A stretch of DNA of 64,000 nt from Parelaphostrongylus tenuis (taxonomy: Eukaryota > Nematoda > Chromadorea > Rhabditida > Metastrongylidae), in NCBI GenBank assembly GCA_019055375.1, contig JAHQIW010005373.1, positions 21,277-85,276 on the forward strand. The letters are read 5' to 3'. Below are positions 25,201 to 36,345 of this stretch, piece after piece (within the stretch, counting starts at the first letter, position 1; each line of letters starts with the position of its first letter). The notes beneath the pieces are model-generated. The model had not been told where the DNA came from. It saw only the letters and a list, made by a program, of their open reading frames with translations, and did not search any database. Position numbers and translations under genes: made by a program.

Positions 25201-28200
25201 CATGTTTATATGCATTTCATGCTAGATTTAAGCTGCTTACGCTTAGGCTTCCTAGGGGGTCTTTTGGCAATTAAAAATGAAACGGATAGTCTAGGCACAT
25301 AGAACGGTAAAACAAAGGTTTCTCTACATCTTGAACACATGAAGCCTAAGAACTCCTATGAAAAAAGAAAAATTTCCAAGTAACGAACATGCGCGAATAT
25401 TGCGTGACACTTTTGAAACACAATGTGATTTCCCCTGTTACAGCAACAAGGTTTTTTTTGAAAAAAAGGATTAATTTTGAAATTTTTCGTGTTTGAGCTC
25501 TCGCATAATTCCTAAAAGTTTAATAATCAGTCTAAATTCTGTCTATTTTGACTGCCACTTTCAGTGGTATGATGTTATAGTATACCCAATATGTGGAATG
25601 CTGTGCAAAAACGTTTGCGTCAGCCGGGATTCGGACCCAGATCTCACTCTTTCCGGGATCGTATCTTAACCGTTGCACTACCGACGCTCGTTTTGCACAG
25701 CACTCTTATTTACGCTATAACGCGTTGTCTGCCAACAGCTAACCGTCGACGGTCTGGCCGCTATCGGCACTGAACCCACTTGTGTTGATAGACATTGGAT
25801 ATCGATAATCAGTCTAAATTCTGTCTATTTTGAGTGCCACTTGCCACATATTGGGTATACTATAACATCATACCACTGCAGGTGACGAATGCATGGCGCA
25901 TCCCTAAGGGATTGATCAGCGCCGAGAGCTTTATTCTTTTTATCCTTCATATTGCTGGTCGCGCATATTATATTCCATGGTTTCCTGACGTAACCCTACA
26001 AGTAAGTTTTTAGGTCTTCAAGTCTTCACGATGCGTATCCATGGATTGTAATTCGGCGATGGATCCTTGGTCCGGCTTCCTCCTTGTTGATTCGGAGATG
26101 ATATTAAACTGAAATCAAAAGCAGAAGTAGGAAAGAAATGCAACCGACCGCTCACGGATGATGTAAAAGCCGAGACAAACGTTCAAATAGACTATAAAAG
26201 CACAATTGGTAGTTTCGGCAAACGTCTCTACTTGCGAGTAACTTTACAAATGCTGAGAAATAAATGAAATTCAGTATGTGAGGCAGCCGTGAAGCAGTCA
26301 GTCGACTATTATCAAGAATTACTGCCACGTACAGGAATCACTGTCGGCTTGAAAGAAAGAAATGAAGAGTCTAATTCACAAGAGAGCAGATTTCCATCAA
26401 ATTTACGATGGAGTATGTTACAAATCTAAAACTCTGTAGTACAGCCATCTTATGTCTCCCATGAAAAGTACGCTTTGGGCAGCACTGATTGCGTTAGCAA
26501 AAGAAGGTATTAGAGCTTTAAGTTGCAGAAGAGGTGTTGATGAGCTGGAACATGCTGCCAGATGACGGTACCAAGAAAATACGATCAATGGTAGAAGTGC
26601 TAAGACACATACAGATGTGAAGAATGTTCTCTAAGCTTCCAGGCGTTTCGATAAAGACATCTCATTGCATTAGTTCAGGATATCGAGTGTAGGCTATCAC
26701 TTTTACAGATTTTCACGTTGAAAGAAGATATCACTACAAAATACGAGAACCTTCTAACCATTAGAGTCACTACAGAATACGGGAACCTTCACGTATAGTA
26801 TCTCCACTGCTGAAATGAGAAGGGGGCACGTGGCCGAGTGGTTGTGGTGCTCGTTGCGGAGCGCATGGATCCAAAACTTACTTGGTAACACTCTCCGGTA
26901 GTCAGAAACGAGCGCCTATAGAACGCCACAGCCAGGCTATCCTCAGAATTGCAAGGGACGGACTTAACCGGTATGCTACGACGTCCAAGAAGAAGACGAA
27001 AAGACTATTGAATGCTAGAAGTACTGGGATTTGCACAGTGAAAAAAGCACTGTGAAGACAGATAATAAAGTGTTCAAGAATGGCTAAGTACTGAATCGAT
27101 ATTAAAGCGAACTTTTCAAATAAAAAGCTTCAAAAAAGCATGAAAATCCAGAAAAGATCTTTTCACTGTGCGGGATTTTTTAGTGCATGACATATAGATT
27201 ACAGCGCTTCATAACTCGAACTTAATCACCCGAGACGACTTTTTCCTTAGGCGCTCTAATTAAAATATGTGGTGATTCTCTTCTCACCGACATTGATATG
27301 TTCACGAATGCAGGAATGGAGTACTGATAGACTAACGTACATTGAGTTATGGGACGTCCCTAGAGAGAAGAATGGGATGTGCAGTGATGTGGTGCTTTAA
27401 ATCGAAACCACACGGCGAGTAGACGAGCCTATTGGGGGAAGGATTTATGCCTCATCGAACGAAGGGCGTCTCCATTACATGAATACAGACGACAGCCCGG
27501 AAAACTATAAATCTCGAAGAATTACGACGGACATCAATTTTGTTGATCGTAATAACGAAGTGTATATCTTTATATGTCAGTAGTCATTTAAACGTCACTA
27601 TGAAAATAGAAAAGCGACCTTTATTTTGATTACCATAGTCAATAGCAGTTTGTTACGCAGTTTTTGAGCAGTTGGAGATGATAGCTTCGGATATTTCCCT
27701 TAATTCGGATTAAATCATTTATTGCGCTCATTTGAAATGACCATCAAAAATGGACATACATCTCCTACGTTTCTAAGTTCTGACTAAATATTGGTTCGTC
27801 AAACTTCGTAGTGAAATTTTACTACTTTTGTAAAACGTGCCGCCTTTTCTTTCGGGGAACATTGGTTTCCGATCAATTTAAGGGACAGTAGATAGGAAGT
27901 AGTCTTCCAAACTACTTAGTATTGAATACAACTCTATGCATCTAGTTATTCCTTTATAATGAATTTGCGTTCGAAAGACAATATCTTTGAGAATAAGATG
28001 AAAAAATTATATCAAAAGATTACGAACCTGCAGAGATCTTGCGAAGAACATCACACTGTAGCTTCTTCCGAGTGCGAATATGGCTGTGGAGCTGAACATC
28101 GTCACCAGTCCGATCACCATCGGAATCTCATAACCGATTCGATCGATAATGTATCCGGAGAACGGATTCACGAATATTTGTAGGAGTGCTTTTGAAGCGA

Positions 28201-28516
28201 ACAACCAACCAAGCTCTATATCTTCGTCTTTATAGTCAATTTTCGCGCCAACTGCTCTGACGATTACCGTGCCGTTGGGAAGGCGCTCGGTCTCATTATG
28301 ATAACCATAGAATGTAACATCGTATGCATGAATATCTCGGAGATATTTCGGTATGATCGGCACTATGACCATGTAGAGCATGTTGTCCAGCAACAACGCG
28401 ACCGCCACTATGACGAGCACGAGCTTCTTCTGGTTCTGCGGTTGGTCGATCCATTGCTTGGTGGCTGCTCGGACGGCGTCCGAATCACGATTCAGAAGTG
28501 GCACATTAAAACCCAT
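22254..28516 (-). CDS. unc-17: vesicular acetylcholine transporter (VAChT, MFS family)
   Basis: Proton/acetylcholine antiporter that fills synaptic vesicles. Two coding exons, 28516-28028 (163 codons) and 23333-22254 (359 codons plus stop), are joined at GT/AG sites across a 4.7-kb intron: SLQ then GFGSAFADTSGLAMIADRF. The 522-aa protein matches the roughly 530-aa nematode UNC-17 along its whole length. TM1 carries LLLDNMLYMVIVPIIP with an aspartate at residue 44. The lumenal loop has two N-glycosylation sequons (N74-E-T and N81-G-T). GSVLYSLAGKPVPF is in the middle. The late helix YAIADISYSLAYAFGP carries the aspartate conserved in VAChT and VMAT. The hydrophilic cytosolic tail ends PAGFDPLNPEW. 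The start MGFNVP is the family's usual start. cha-1 lies downstream on the same strand, as in the conserved cholinergic locus where both transcripts share a promoter and first exon. Confidence 0.97.
23690..23790 (-). pseudogene. copied fragment of the unc-17 second exon inside the unc-17 intron
   Basis: 23715-23763 reads GGTACTGACTTGCCAGCCAATGA then TAGAGCACAGAT. This is nearly identical to 23157-23201 in the coding exon (the VLYSLAGKPVPF segment), same orientation. Weaker similarity extends perhaps 20-30 bp each way. It is too short and flanked by unrelated sequence to be a functional exon. Confidence 0.8.
24262..24420 (+). repeat. left arm of a 160-bp inverted-repeat pair in the unc-17 intron
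   Basis: TGAGCGGTCGGTTG, TTTCCTACTTCTGCTTTTGATTTC and ATCATCTCC.AATCAACA reappear as reverse complement at 26010-26172. The arms also share weaker matches around CCATCGCC and AGACCT. They could be long terminal inverted repeats of a 1.9-kb element or two separate inverted copies. Confidence 0.8.
25550..25888 (-). mobile_element. tRNA-bearing repeat element E, copy 2
   Basis: Reverse-oriented relative to copy 1 (8057-8390), with the same interior: tRNA-like sequence 25617-25687 flanked by GAATGCTGTGCAAAAACG / CGTTTTGCACAGCACTC. Here the 35-bp end module CAGTGGTATGATG...ATATGTGG (25563-25597) appears as its reverse complement at 25849-25883. A 37-bp sequence ATAATCAGTCTAAATTCTGTC... is directly repeated at 25523 and 25806. 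Confidence 0.8.
25617..25687 (-). tRNA. tRNA-like sequence inside element E copy 2 (degenerate)
   Basis: Acceptor GCGTCGG/CTGACGC and T arm CTGGGTCCGAATCCCGG are kept. The anticodon stem has one mismatch (CGATC/GAGTG) and the T loop is changed from TTCGAAT to TCCGAAT, so this copy is less tRNA-like than copy 1. Confidence 0.4.
25888..25952 (+). mobile_element. SINE family A, copy 4 (tail only)
   Basis: GAATGCATGGCGCATCCC..GGGATTGATCAGCGCCGAGAGCTTTATTC abuts the end of element E copy 2. It is a 65-bp remnant of the 3' end. Confidence 0.8.
26010..26172 (-). repeat. right arm of the 160-bp inverted-repeat pair in the unc-17 intron
   Basis: Reverse complement of 24262-24420 (GAAATCAAAAGCAGAAGTAGGAAAG, CAACCGACCGCTCA). 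Element E copy 2 and a SINE-A tail lie between the arms, so those insertions are nested inside the unit, or two copies flank them. Confidence 0.8.
26822..27075 (+). mobile_element. SINE family B, copy 2 (near full length)
   Basis: Head CACGTGGCCGAGTGGTTGTGGTGCTCGTTGCGGAG (A box). Body CACAGCCAGGCTATCCTCAGAATTGCAAGG, ACGACGTCCAAGAAGAAGACGA. Tail TTGAATGCTAGAAGTACTGGGAT..GCACAGTGAAAAAAG. In the unc-17 intron, antisense to the gene. Confidence 0.8.
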
Positions 28517-28595
28517 GCTGATGTCGACGATGTCGAAGACGACAGCGATATGATGATGGGCGGGGCGAGCGCTTCACCTCCAAAACACGGCTCGC
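28517..28595 (-). other. unc-17: 5' UTR part of the first unc-17 coding exon, with 3' splice acceptor
   Basis: Upstream of the ATG the minus strand reads as a GC-rich 79-nt leader without another ATG. It is preceded by CTCGCTGTTGCAG, a good 3' splice site at 28597-28596. This suggests that an upstream noncoding exon, or a trans-spliced leader, is joined here. In other nematodes this is where the exon shared with cha-1 is attached. I could not place that shared exon with confidence in the AT-rich sequence above 28600. Confidence 0.6.
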
Positions 28596-28639
28596 CTGCA
28601 ACAGCGAGTCAATTACTGAGATCATGATGGCCATGGCTG

Positions 28640-29880
28640 CCTACCCCGCCCACCATACTAGACACAGATTGAAACTGATTGCGAACTATCGTAATAGCGT
28701 ATCGTGTCGGAACCACCATAGGCTACCAGTAGCCTGATTTTTACGACTACTGTCTCAATTCCCAACTCTTTTTGATCCCAGATTTTTCTGGTCTAGTTGT
28801 TCTTTATTTGCTGACTAGAGCTCACCAAATTCACGACTGTCAGTTCTCTGTAAAGCACATTATATAACAACGTCGTTTTTTATTACTAGTAAGGTGCAAC
28901 TGATTTTGCTATTTGTTGAATGGAATTTCACCTTACAATGGCGAAATGTAGATAAAATTGCCAAGGGAGATACGATACGAAAGGAATTACGATAGTTTTC
29001 ACTACATTTCATTTCTATGAATTAAAAGTTTAGTGGGCGGAACGGCTATCTAGCAAGCTCAGATAATTTCATGATAGCTTATGATTATCATGTGATCATT
29101 GTTTTTGGAATTTAGAGCACAGATTCAACACAGTAGCAGAGCTTACACTAAAACGAAAACTATGTAGTTGAATGAGAAAACGTCTTTGAGCCTACCTCCC
29201 AAAACAGTAGGCAAGCGCAGCTGTTATTGAGGACCGATGTCGTTCCTGAAACGGAAATCCTTTCCGGATACATAAAATTTCAGTGAGTCCCAACATGGAT
29301 ATACGTATGAATTCATTCAAATATTGAGCCAGGCATAGTAATAAGTGAAGCGCTGAGATAAATGGAAACGTTCTCAATCATTTGGTTGATTTTCAGTTAA
29401 ATCTACGAAAAGATTCTGCTTAACTCCAAATATCTGTTCGATCGAATCGAAATCATATAGACATGAAAACATTGCTAGATGGTAAAGAAAAATCATTTTT
29501 GACGAAAAGCTCACCACATGGCACAAATAACGTCACTGCTCTTATGAACGCAAAAGAAGTTATGTACTTCCTCCAAATGGCTGACGTGCTCCCTTGCCGG
29601 CAAGCTTCTTTTTTGATTACGATATCCATTAGAGAGAAAGAGCCAGTGTTTTTTTTTCTTCTCCACAGCTTTTTTCTCCTTCGGTCTCAGAAACGCTGGC
29701 TTCTCGACCGCCTCATTTAACACTCTTCTAATGGCGTCACTCTTTCGTCGACGATGAAAAATCATAGCTAGACAGTGATGGAAAATTGTGTGGCATGGTA
29801 TTAAATCCTAGAAGCTTTAGATAGATGCAGGTTTTTTTGTCATTTTTTTATCCATTATAGAGACAACTGAAATTATAGAG
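28640..29880. other. upstream flank of unc-17
   Basis: Expected place for the shared unc-17/cha-1 promoter and noncoding exon if spacing is short. I see AT-rich sequence without a recognisable motif; no TCCCNNGGGA here. Confidence 0.4.
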
Positions 29881-29888
29881 AGACAACG

Positions 29889-30195
29889 AGCGCATGTGGC
29901 GCAGTGGTTAGAGGTGCTCTGCGTCGCACATGAGGTCAATGGCTCGATCTCGCGCTCATGGCTCACCAAGCCATCCATCCCTCCGGGGTCGGTAGATTGG
30001 TACCAGACAGGTTTCAAACTTATCTGGGAGGATAAGCAGCATTGACTCGGTTCAGCGGGAGGCCACCGCGAGTCATTGTAAAGGCCAGATATGCATCCAA
30101 TCACCTTAAACGAAGTTAAAAATTGAAGTCGAATGCATGGCCCATCCCTCAAGGATTGATCAACACCGAGAGCTTTATCCTTTTATCCTTTTATA
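29889..30195 (+). mobile_element. SINE family A, copy 5 (near full length)
   Basis: GCGCATGTGGCGCAGTGGTTAGAGGTGC head with B-box-like GGCTCGATCTCG. Full body and tail ending in a short TTTTATCC tandem, the expected variable SINE 3' end. Confidence 0.9.
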
Positions 30196-30782
30196 GAGGC
30201 AACCAGTACGTCACCATCTACGAGATAGATCACCAGGGACGACGACTGCGCGAGACACGTGTTAACTGTGTATAAGCTGGCAAAGGAAAGAAGTTTAGAA
30301 ATAGGGACATTAGACCATCCGTCTAGATATGACGGTCGCCCAAACGGAGTTCGAAGGACCAAAGTGACATTTCAGGCAGTAATTCTATTGAATTCTCAAG
30401 TATTCCGATAGAACTAAATTTTCTTGATCGTGATATGAAGAATTGTCGATGTCTAAGATCCATAGTGAGTGAAAACAGGCCTTTTAGGTCAGCGTGATAA
30501 TACCGCAAGTGATAAGTTTCTGTGAGAAATATATAAGAGAAATAGCTAATACCCTGGTTGAGATTTGTAACTTAGAAAATATGAACAGGTACGAGACATT
30601 AGTTGAAATACGAACTTGAAAAATTACTAATCGACTATCATTCAATTTTGGACTTACTAATCAGTCGTATCTTCTTTTTTCATTAGAGCAATTTTGCGAA
30701 ATTGTCAAAAGACGAATCTATCTGGCTAACAGTTCGCCATGCTTCGTCATCTTCAGAGCCATGATCTAAACCAATTCTTTAC

Positions 30783-30936
30783 AGTCAGTCGTCCTCGCTG
30801 TGGCCTTCGCTTGGTTCGAATCACCTCATCCTTGCAGGAAGACGGTTCAGATGAATATAAAGACAGCACTGATTAGCATTTGAGCGGTGCTCACGCTCAC
30901 CGAACGATAACGAAGGCCACAACGAGCATGAACGAC
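30783..30936. repeat. imperfect inverted repeat around a 110-bp loop
   Basis: TCGTCCTCGCTGTGGCCTTCG at 30788 faces CGAAGGCCACAACGAGCATGA at 30914 with few mismatches. It could fold as a hairpin or be the ends of a small foldback element. No related copy was noticed in the window. Confidence 0.55.
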
Positions 30937-30939
30937 TTT

Positions 30940-33925
30940 GAAGCATTGGCTTGGGTCAACCGCCAGGAAGAAGACGAAATGAGTCGAAACATTGGCCGAA
31001 TAACTTTGTAAACTTCGTAAAACTGGTTCAAACCACAAGATGATAAAGCATGCGACTTATCATCACCTTCCAGAAATAGGAATTAGTAAAACAGGATTTG
31101 CTTATATTATCTGCGGTAACAACTTTTCCTATATTTTGAAAGCGCAAAATAAGTACCGGATACATTTTTCTGAGGAAACATCAAATTATTCTCTTGAACC
31201 GGCTGTGAACAACTCCACCTAAGACAAGCATATTCATTGAACTTAAGTTATGATAATATCTTCATTTTGATGCTCTATGCCTTTTTTCTACGGAGAATGT
31301 TTTTTGCCAACGTCAGGATGATTGAAATCAACTTTCAAAATCTGCTTGTTGGTGTTGGGAGGCTTCTTGGTGTCGAAGTGCAATGTCTGAAAACGCCAGA
31401 GTATCCCAAACAGAATTTGTCTCATGGGAAAATTAGAGCGTTCCCAAGCCTCCATTTAGAATGTATCTCCACTGAATCTCTGCAACATTAGCAAACAGCC
31501 ATCGGCTTTCTCGTTCAGAATGTCATTGACTGCTCTATAGTGATTTACATCATAATTTTGCATGAAAAATAACTGGCTTTATCTTCTCAAGAATAATTAA
31601 AATTCTTATAACGGCTAAACGATCAATCATCGCTATTACGAAGTTGTTGCGTAATTTATACGAGAAGAGGAGTTTGGCAAGGCCATTAATAATTTCCGAA
31701 GCAGTCACGGAGTCACACAATAGCTTTATCATATCACAAGATCTGCAGTAATTACATAAAAAAAGCGATGCCAAACTTGTGAATTTTTGCCTCTGAGCAC
31801 CCAGCACTCTCTGAGCAGCTGCTCTGATTGTGTAAGTTCACTGCTCCTGTTATTCCGCGCATTGTGATCTTCAAGCAACCTGATTCAAATTATCTAAGAA
31901 AAATTGTGCATGGATCTGTACGTCCCACTGCATTCACAATTGCAGTCGCAACTAGATAATGGAAAGAGGTTTGGAAGATTCGGAACATTATCTCAAAGTA
32001 GAAACTTTTATCTATCTATCTACCTATATATACTAAATAGATATCCCTTTCTTTGACTAATAATTACGCTTCTAGTGATAGAAAAAAGCTGTTTTTGCTT
32101 AGTTACATCCTTTTCCCCAGAAAAATCTTTCATCAAATCTTGAAAACCGCAAGGATTTCTGCTTATTAAAAACCAAATCAGATATCCATATTAATAGTTA
32201 ATCCGCTTGATATAGTGGCTCAGAGTATTTGTGTCAATAGAGTAGAAAATGGCTAGTAATTAATAGAGTGTTGATATCATGCTGGTTCAACTCGAAGTCA
32301 TGCTAAATAAGTACGACCACATTCGAATTTGTCATTGTGCAAAATAAATCTTCTAAAAGGGCTAAATGGACTTTCATCATTACCACTGACGAATTTCGAA
32401 GTAAGAGTAAAGAAACGAGAAGCAAATTCGTCATTTTATATCGAAATTCTAGTTCAAATCGTGATGCTTCGGAATCTATAAAACTGTTCAGCGATGTGAT
32501 TTATCTATCATAAGCACTTTATTATCATGCCGTTATCTTTTAACTTCTCCAGACTTTCAAAAAATAATTCCAAAATGTTTGATAGTGCAATCAGTCCTAG
32601 ATCAACCAGTAAGCGATTTGTTCCAAAAAAGTATGATATACCGATTACGAGCAACAATTACAGTTATAGGAAAATAATGGTAATAAGTTTTATCTTACGT
32701 TCTGTTCCTCGTTTAGGTAATTCTCCCTACGAATTTGAAATCGTAGCCTATTCAGGATTACTGCCTCGCCTATCCAGAATTTAATCATTCTATGACTGCA
32801 ATTGTAGCTCCAGTTACCATGGGTACACTGCTGCTTGAAGCCGAGACGTAGTTCAGCCGAAATTCTGCACAAAAGGATGGAAAAGTGTTAAGCCCTCTAC
32901 GATAAGTTCATATTCATTCTTTACAGTTTCTTTTTCCACCACAAACCAGCATGCCTGCCAACGTCGAGAATAAACAAAATCTTAATTGGTTTGGAATAAC
33001 CAGTCAAATCTGTTATCCAATGTTAGACTGTGATTGCTCTGACGTTAGTGGGAACCAATGAAAATCTATATGTAAATCAGAAATTAGCGCCATATGTTAC
33101 CAGCTGCTCGCGATATCTCGTTACGAATTATTTGTAAAGCAAATGAAAAACCTCACTGAGACAGGCAACGTGTATTCAAGAGAAAATCCTCCAACATATT
33201 CCGTAAATAATTGAGTCGATTTGACTACACGCAGCCATTTTCACACGAGAGTAAGCACAGATAGCGAGCATTCTAATGCGACGCTATCTGGCTCACTTTC
33301 CATTCCATCCATTCACACACATGCGAGGAATTCATAAAATTGGCAAGTGAATACTTTCCACGCTCTCACAAATCATCACAACAAAGCATACTAGGTATTT
33401 GTTTAGAGTTATCTCAATTGCTCAGTTTTTGGAGATGTGATTGTTCCAACCAAAATTCTTGATTTTTTTTCCACTTAGGATCAAAAAATTCATTTTATCA
33501 TAGCAGAGTAAAAAATCAAGGTATTACTATTACATTGAGCAAAAATGAAATTCAAAAATCTCCGAGTAACTTTGTGGCTGAAGATACCCTTTGCTTAGAA
33601 CTGCTCTGTACAACATAGGTTGTTCCCACCAAAGTTGGGAAGCTGCCGTTTCGCCGTCGAATGCGAACGCTATGAGTATCAGCGACACCGACAATCATCA
33701 TCGTTCTCGAACAGAGTTAGTAAAACGTCACTCACTTTCTTATACTCAGAAGTAAAAATGACTTTATTGTTCAGATGTTACGGCAGAGTATTCAGAGGAG
33801 TTTAGATAAAGAAACTTCGTCAAATCAATAGCACAGAAGTGATATGAGAAATTTGTTGCGAGGATAAATCACCATTTATAGATAGACGGCTCATTAATCT
33901 ATATAATGAATGGAAAAGAAAGAAT
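30940..33925. other. intergenic, no gene seen
   Basis: AT-rich. A TATC/TACC simple repeat near 32010-32045 is the only clear structure. Open frames up to 85 codons have no recognisable domain. Confidence 0.5.
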
Positions 33926-33929
33926 TAAG

Positions 33930-34222
33930 GACAAAGCTCTCGACGCTGATCAGTCCCTGAGGGATGCGTCATGCATTCGTCGACAAATTTTGACTTCGTT
34001 TGATATGTTTGAATGCATATCTGGCTTTAACAATGACTCGCATTGGCCTAGCGAGCATTGGCTTAGTGCTGCTCATCCTCCCAGTCAAGTCTAAGACCAC
34101 TCTGCTATCAATTTGCCGACCCCGGGAGGATGGATGGGTTAGTGAGCTACGCGCGCTAGATCGAACCAACGACTCTGTGTGCAACGCGGATCACCTCTAA
34201 CCACTGCGCCACGTAGGCTCTT
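33930..34222 (-). mobile_element. SINE family A, copy 6
   Basis: Tail AAAGCTCTCGACGCTGATCA near 33942, body with GACCCCGGGAGGATGG at 34120, head ending CACTGCGCCACGTAGGCTC at 34220. Moderately diverged. Confidence 0.88.
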
Positions 34223-34904
34223 AATTGGAGATCGTACAACTTAACTATAGCTTTCATGGAGGCATCTAATAAGTACTGTCCCTCGCAATGACACAGTAGT
34301 AGTTGATAATATTTCCTGATAAAAGTACAGCTATAGCCATGATAACCATTGTAAATGAAAAAAGTCAAACTAGGTACTTGAGATATTTCAAAATATTTAG
34401 GAAAACTGAAGTTCTTTCTTAAAGATTCACTGATGGTAAGAAGCTATTTCAAGCGCATTAAGGCTGTACAATGAAGTACCATGAACACCGGAAATCTGTT
34501 GTAAAGCTATGATGACGCAATTTCCTTATTAAATTTAAATCTAACAAATTTGGAGAAATCTACACAACTTATGTGGTGGATTATAATATAAAAAAGAAAA
34601 TTTCACAATTTCAAATAATCTGATGCAATTGTTGAAGTGCCTAGAGGAATTTCTTCTGAGTTCTTGAAATCAGCTCAAACTCAAAACAAATCTTTAGTTT
34701 TGGATTTTCAAAAAAGATTATTTCAAACAATTAGAACTGAAAAAAAAATAACAGCAGTGCTTTTCTTATGGGGGCAGTTGGTAGGGTCGCGCGGGTGATG
34801 GTCGACGAGTAATTCTTGATGAAGACCTTTGTCTTGCTTGCTCCTCACACCTTTACATATGTACATATTTGATCCGTAACGTATTTACAAGGAAGTGAAT
34901 GGCG

Positions 34905-35000
34905 GTCACAGAAGTCAATAGGTTTTGGGAATTCTGGAGAGGTATATTTGCTTTTGAGAAGTTTCAGAAATCTGGAGAGGTATATATCTCTTTTAAAGAA
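34905..35000. repeat. short tandem duplication
   Basis: TCTGGAGAGGTATAT recurs about 46 bp apart, followed by similar CTTTT.A.GAAGT segments. Local duplication. Confidence 0.6.
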
Positions 35001-35509
35001 GTAAAAGTATATTCTTCCCGACAATAAGGAAGTTAAAGAAAAAAATATAAATGCAGAATCGAAAGAAATACTGTAGGGTTCTGGCATTTTTCTCACTAAA
35101 ACAGTAGTGAACATTTTCGAATTATCTTCTTGGCATGAGTTTGGTGAAGAATTTTTGTGAATTCAAATAATCTCTAAATGAGCAGTAGAAGAAAATGCCT
35201 ATGGCGACCTTTGCTTTTTCATTAAAAAACCATTAGAGCAGGCTCAAAATTGAAGAGGAATATCTTCTATTACTCAAAAATGCTTAAAAAGTTGGTAAGC
35301 TCTTGATGGTCGACGGCATGGACACCTTGCGCCATCCACGGTATCGAAAGTGGGAGGAGCCAGGAGTTTTCATTGGATCGTCAAGGATGTGGAGAAACTG
35401 CGAAGACGATGGAGAAACAAGACATGTGAAAAGTGAAACTGGAGAAGTGAGAAGTGGAAAAAAATCAAAATCCTTGAAGAGTTTGTTTCCATCTTTTCCA
35501 CTCTACCTC

Positions 35510-35570
35510 TCTTTCTCTTTCTCTCTCTCTCCGCCTGCTTTCTCTTGCTCTGTCTTGCTCTCTCTGGAGT
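35510..35570 (+). repeat. pyrimidine-rich CTCT tract
   Basis: About 60 bp of CTCTTTCTCTCTCTCT-type simple sequence with few interruptions. It follows a GC-richer stretch (35300-35460). Confidence 0.8.
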
Positions 35571-36156
35571 CTATGATGTTCTTAAGATAATGACGATGTC
35601 GTTGAATTGTCGGTTATCGAAACAGAAAATTCAAATATAAAAAATAGCTCGTTGCCCTGACGAGGACAGATGAGCTATACGAGATTCTCCGACTATTTAT
35701 CACAGTGAATGAGCTGTAATTGGAGGAATCAGCATCGCTCATCCAGTATCTCTCTCATCCGTTAACTAAGCCAATTTTTAACCACAGAAGAGAAATAGCT
35801 AGAGAGCAATCATGATGCGCCATATAAAAATTCCATGGCCGTAAATCAGAGACAATTTTTCTACATAAAAATGCTATTACAGCCACGAGTAAAGCTGCAA
35901 GCAGTGGTTAAAATTTTGATAATGTCATTTTCTTCTGTATTGATTTCTACAGGATACTATGTAAGATATGATTTTCTATTCGACTAGAGTACTTTGTCCA
36001 CCTATTGTTTTCAGGGTCTACAGTTATATTACGAGAAGTTAAGACTGCATGTTGGTCTACGGACAAGTGACAATAATTTGAGCGGATGCAATGAAATAAC
36101 ATGTTAATTCGCAGAGACAAAGCCCCATCTCAAGAAGAATTGGGAAATAAAGTTTA

Positions 36157-36345
36157 TTAGAGAGGTGGATAGAAAAACATATAGGTTGCGTCACAGACAG
36201 AATTTGGGCGTTGAGCAATCAGAGTCCGACATTGGTTGCTGCTTAACGGACAGACAAGAATGGAAGTCTGATTGCTGAAAATTGAGTTAGAACTTCCCGT
36301 CGACGACTTAGCACTCCCGGCTTCAACCTTCACCGCATGCACATC
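36157..36345 (-). CDS. possible 3'-terminal exon, unrecognised
   Basis: Minus strand: acceptor-like ATCGAATCTTAG, then about 60 open codons rich in Ser/Asn, including SAKSSTGSSNS and VCDATYMFFYPPL. The stop codon overlaps AATAAA (CTCTAATAAACTTTATTT). The acceptor, open frame and poly(A) hexamer together are suggestive, but no upstream exon or family was found. Confidence 0.2.
   Translation of the reverse strand, partial: DVHAVKVEAGSAKSSTGSSNSIFSNQTSILVCPLSSNQCRTLIAQRPNSVCDATYMFFYPPL

Noticed and set aside
28298..28627. 109-codon plus frame, His/Asp-rich
   Set aside because: Antisense shadow of unc-17 exon 1.
33950..33970. TCCCTGAGGGA in SINE tails as UNC-3 sites
   Set aside because: The spacer is three bases, not two, and the sequence is constant in all SINE-A copies.
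35303..35590. 95-codon plus frame
   Set aside because: The second half is a CTCT simple-sequence tract (PLYLSFSFSLS), so the frame is spurious.
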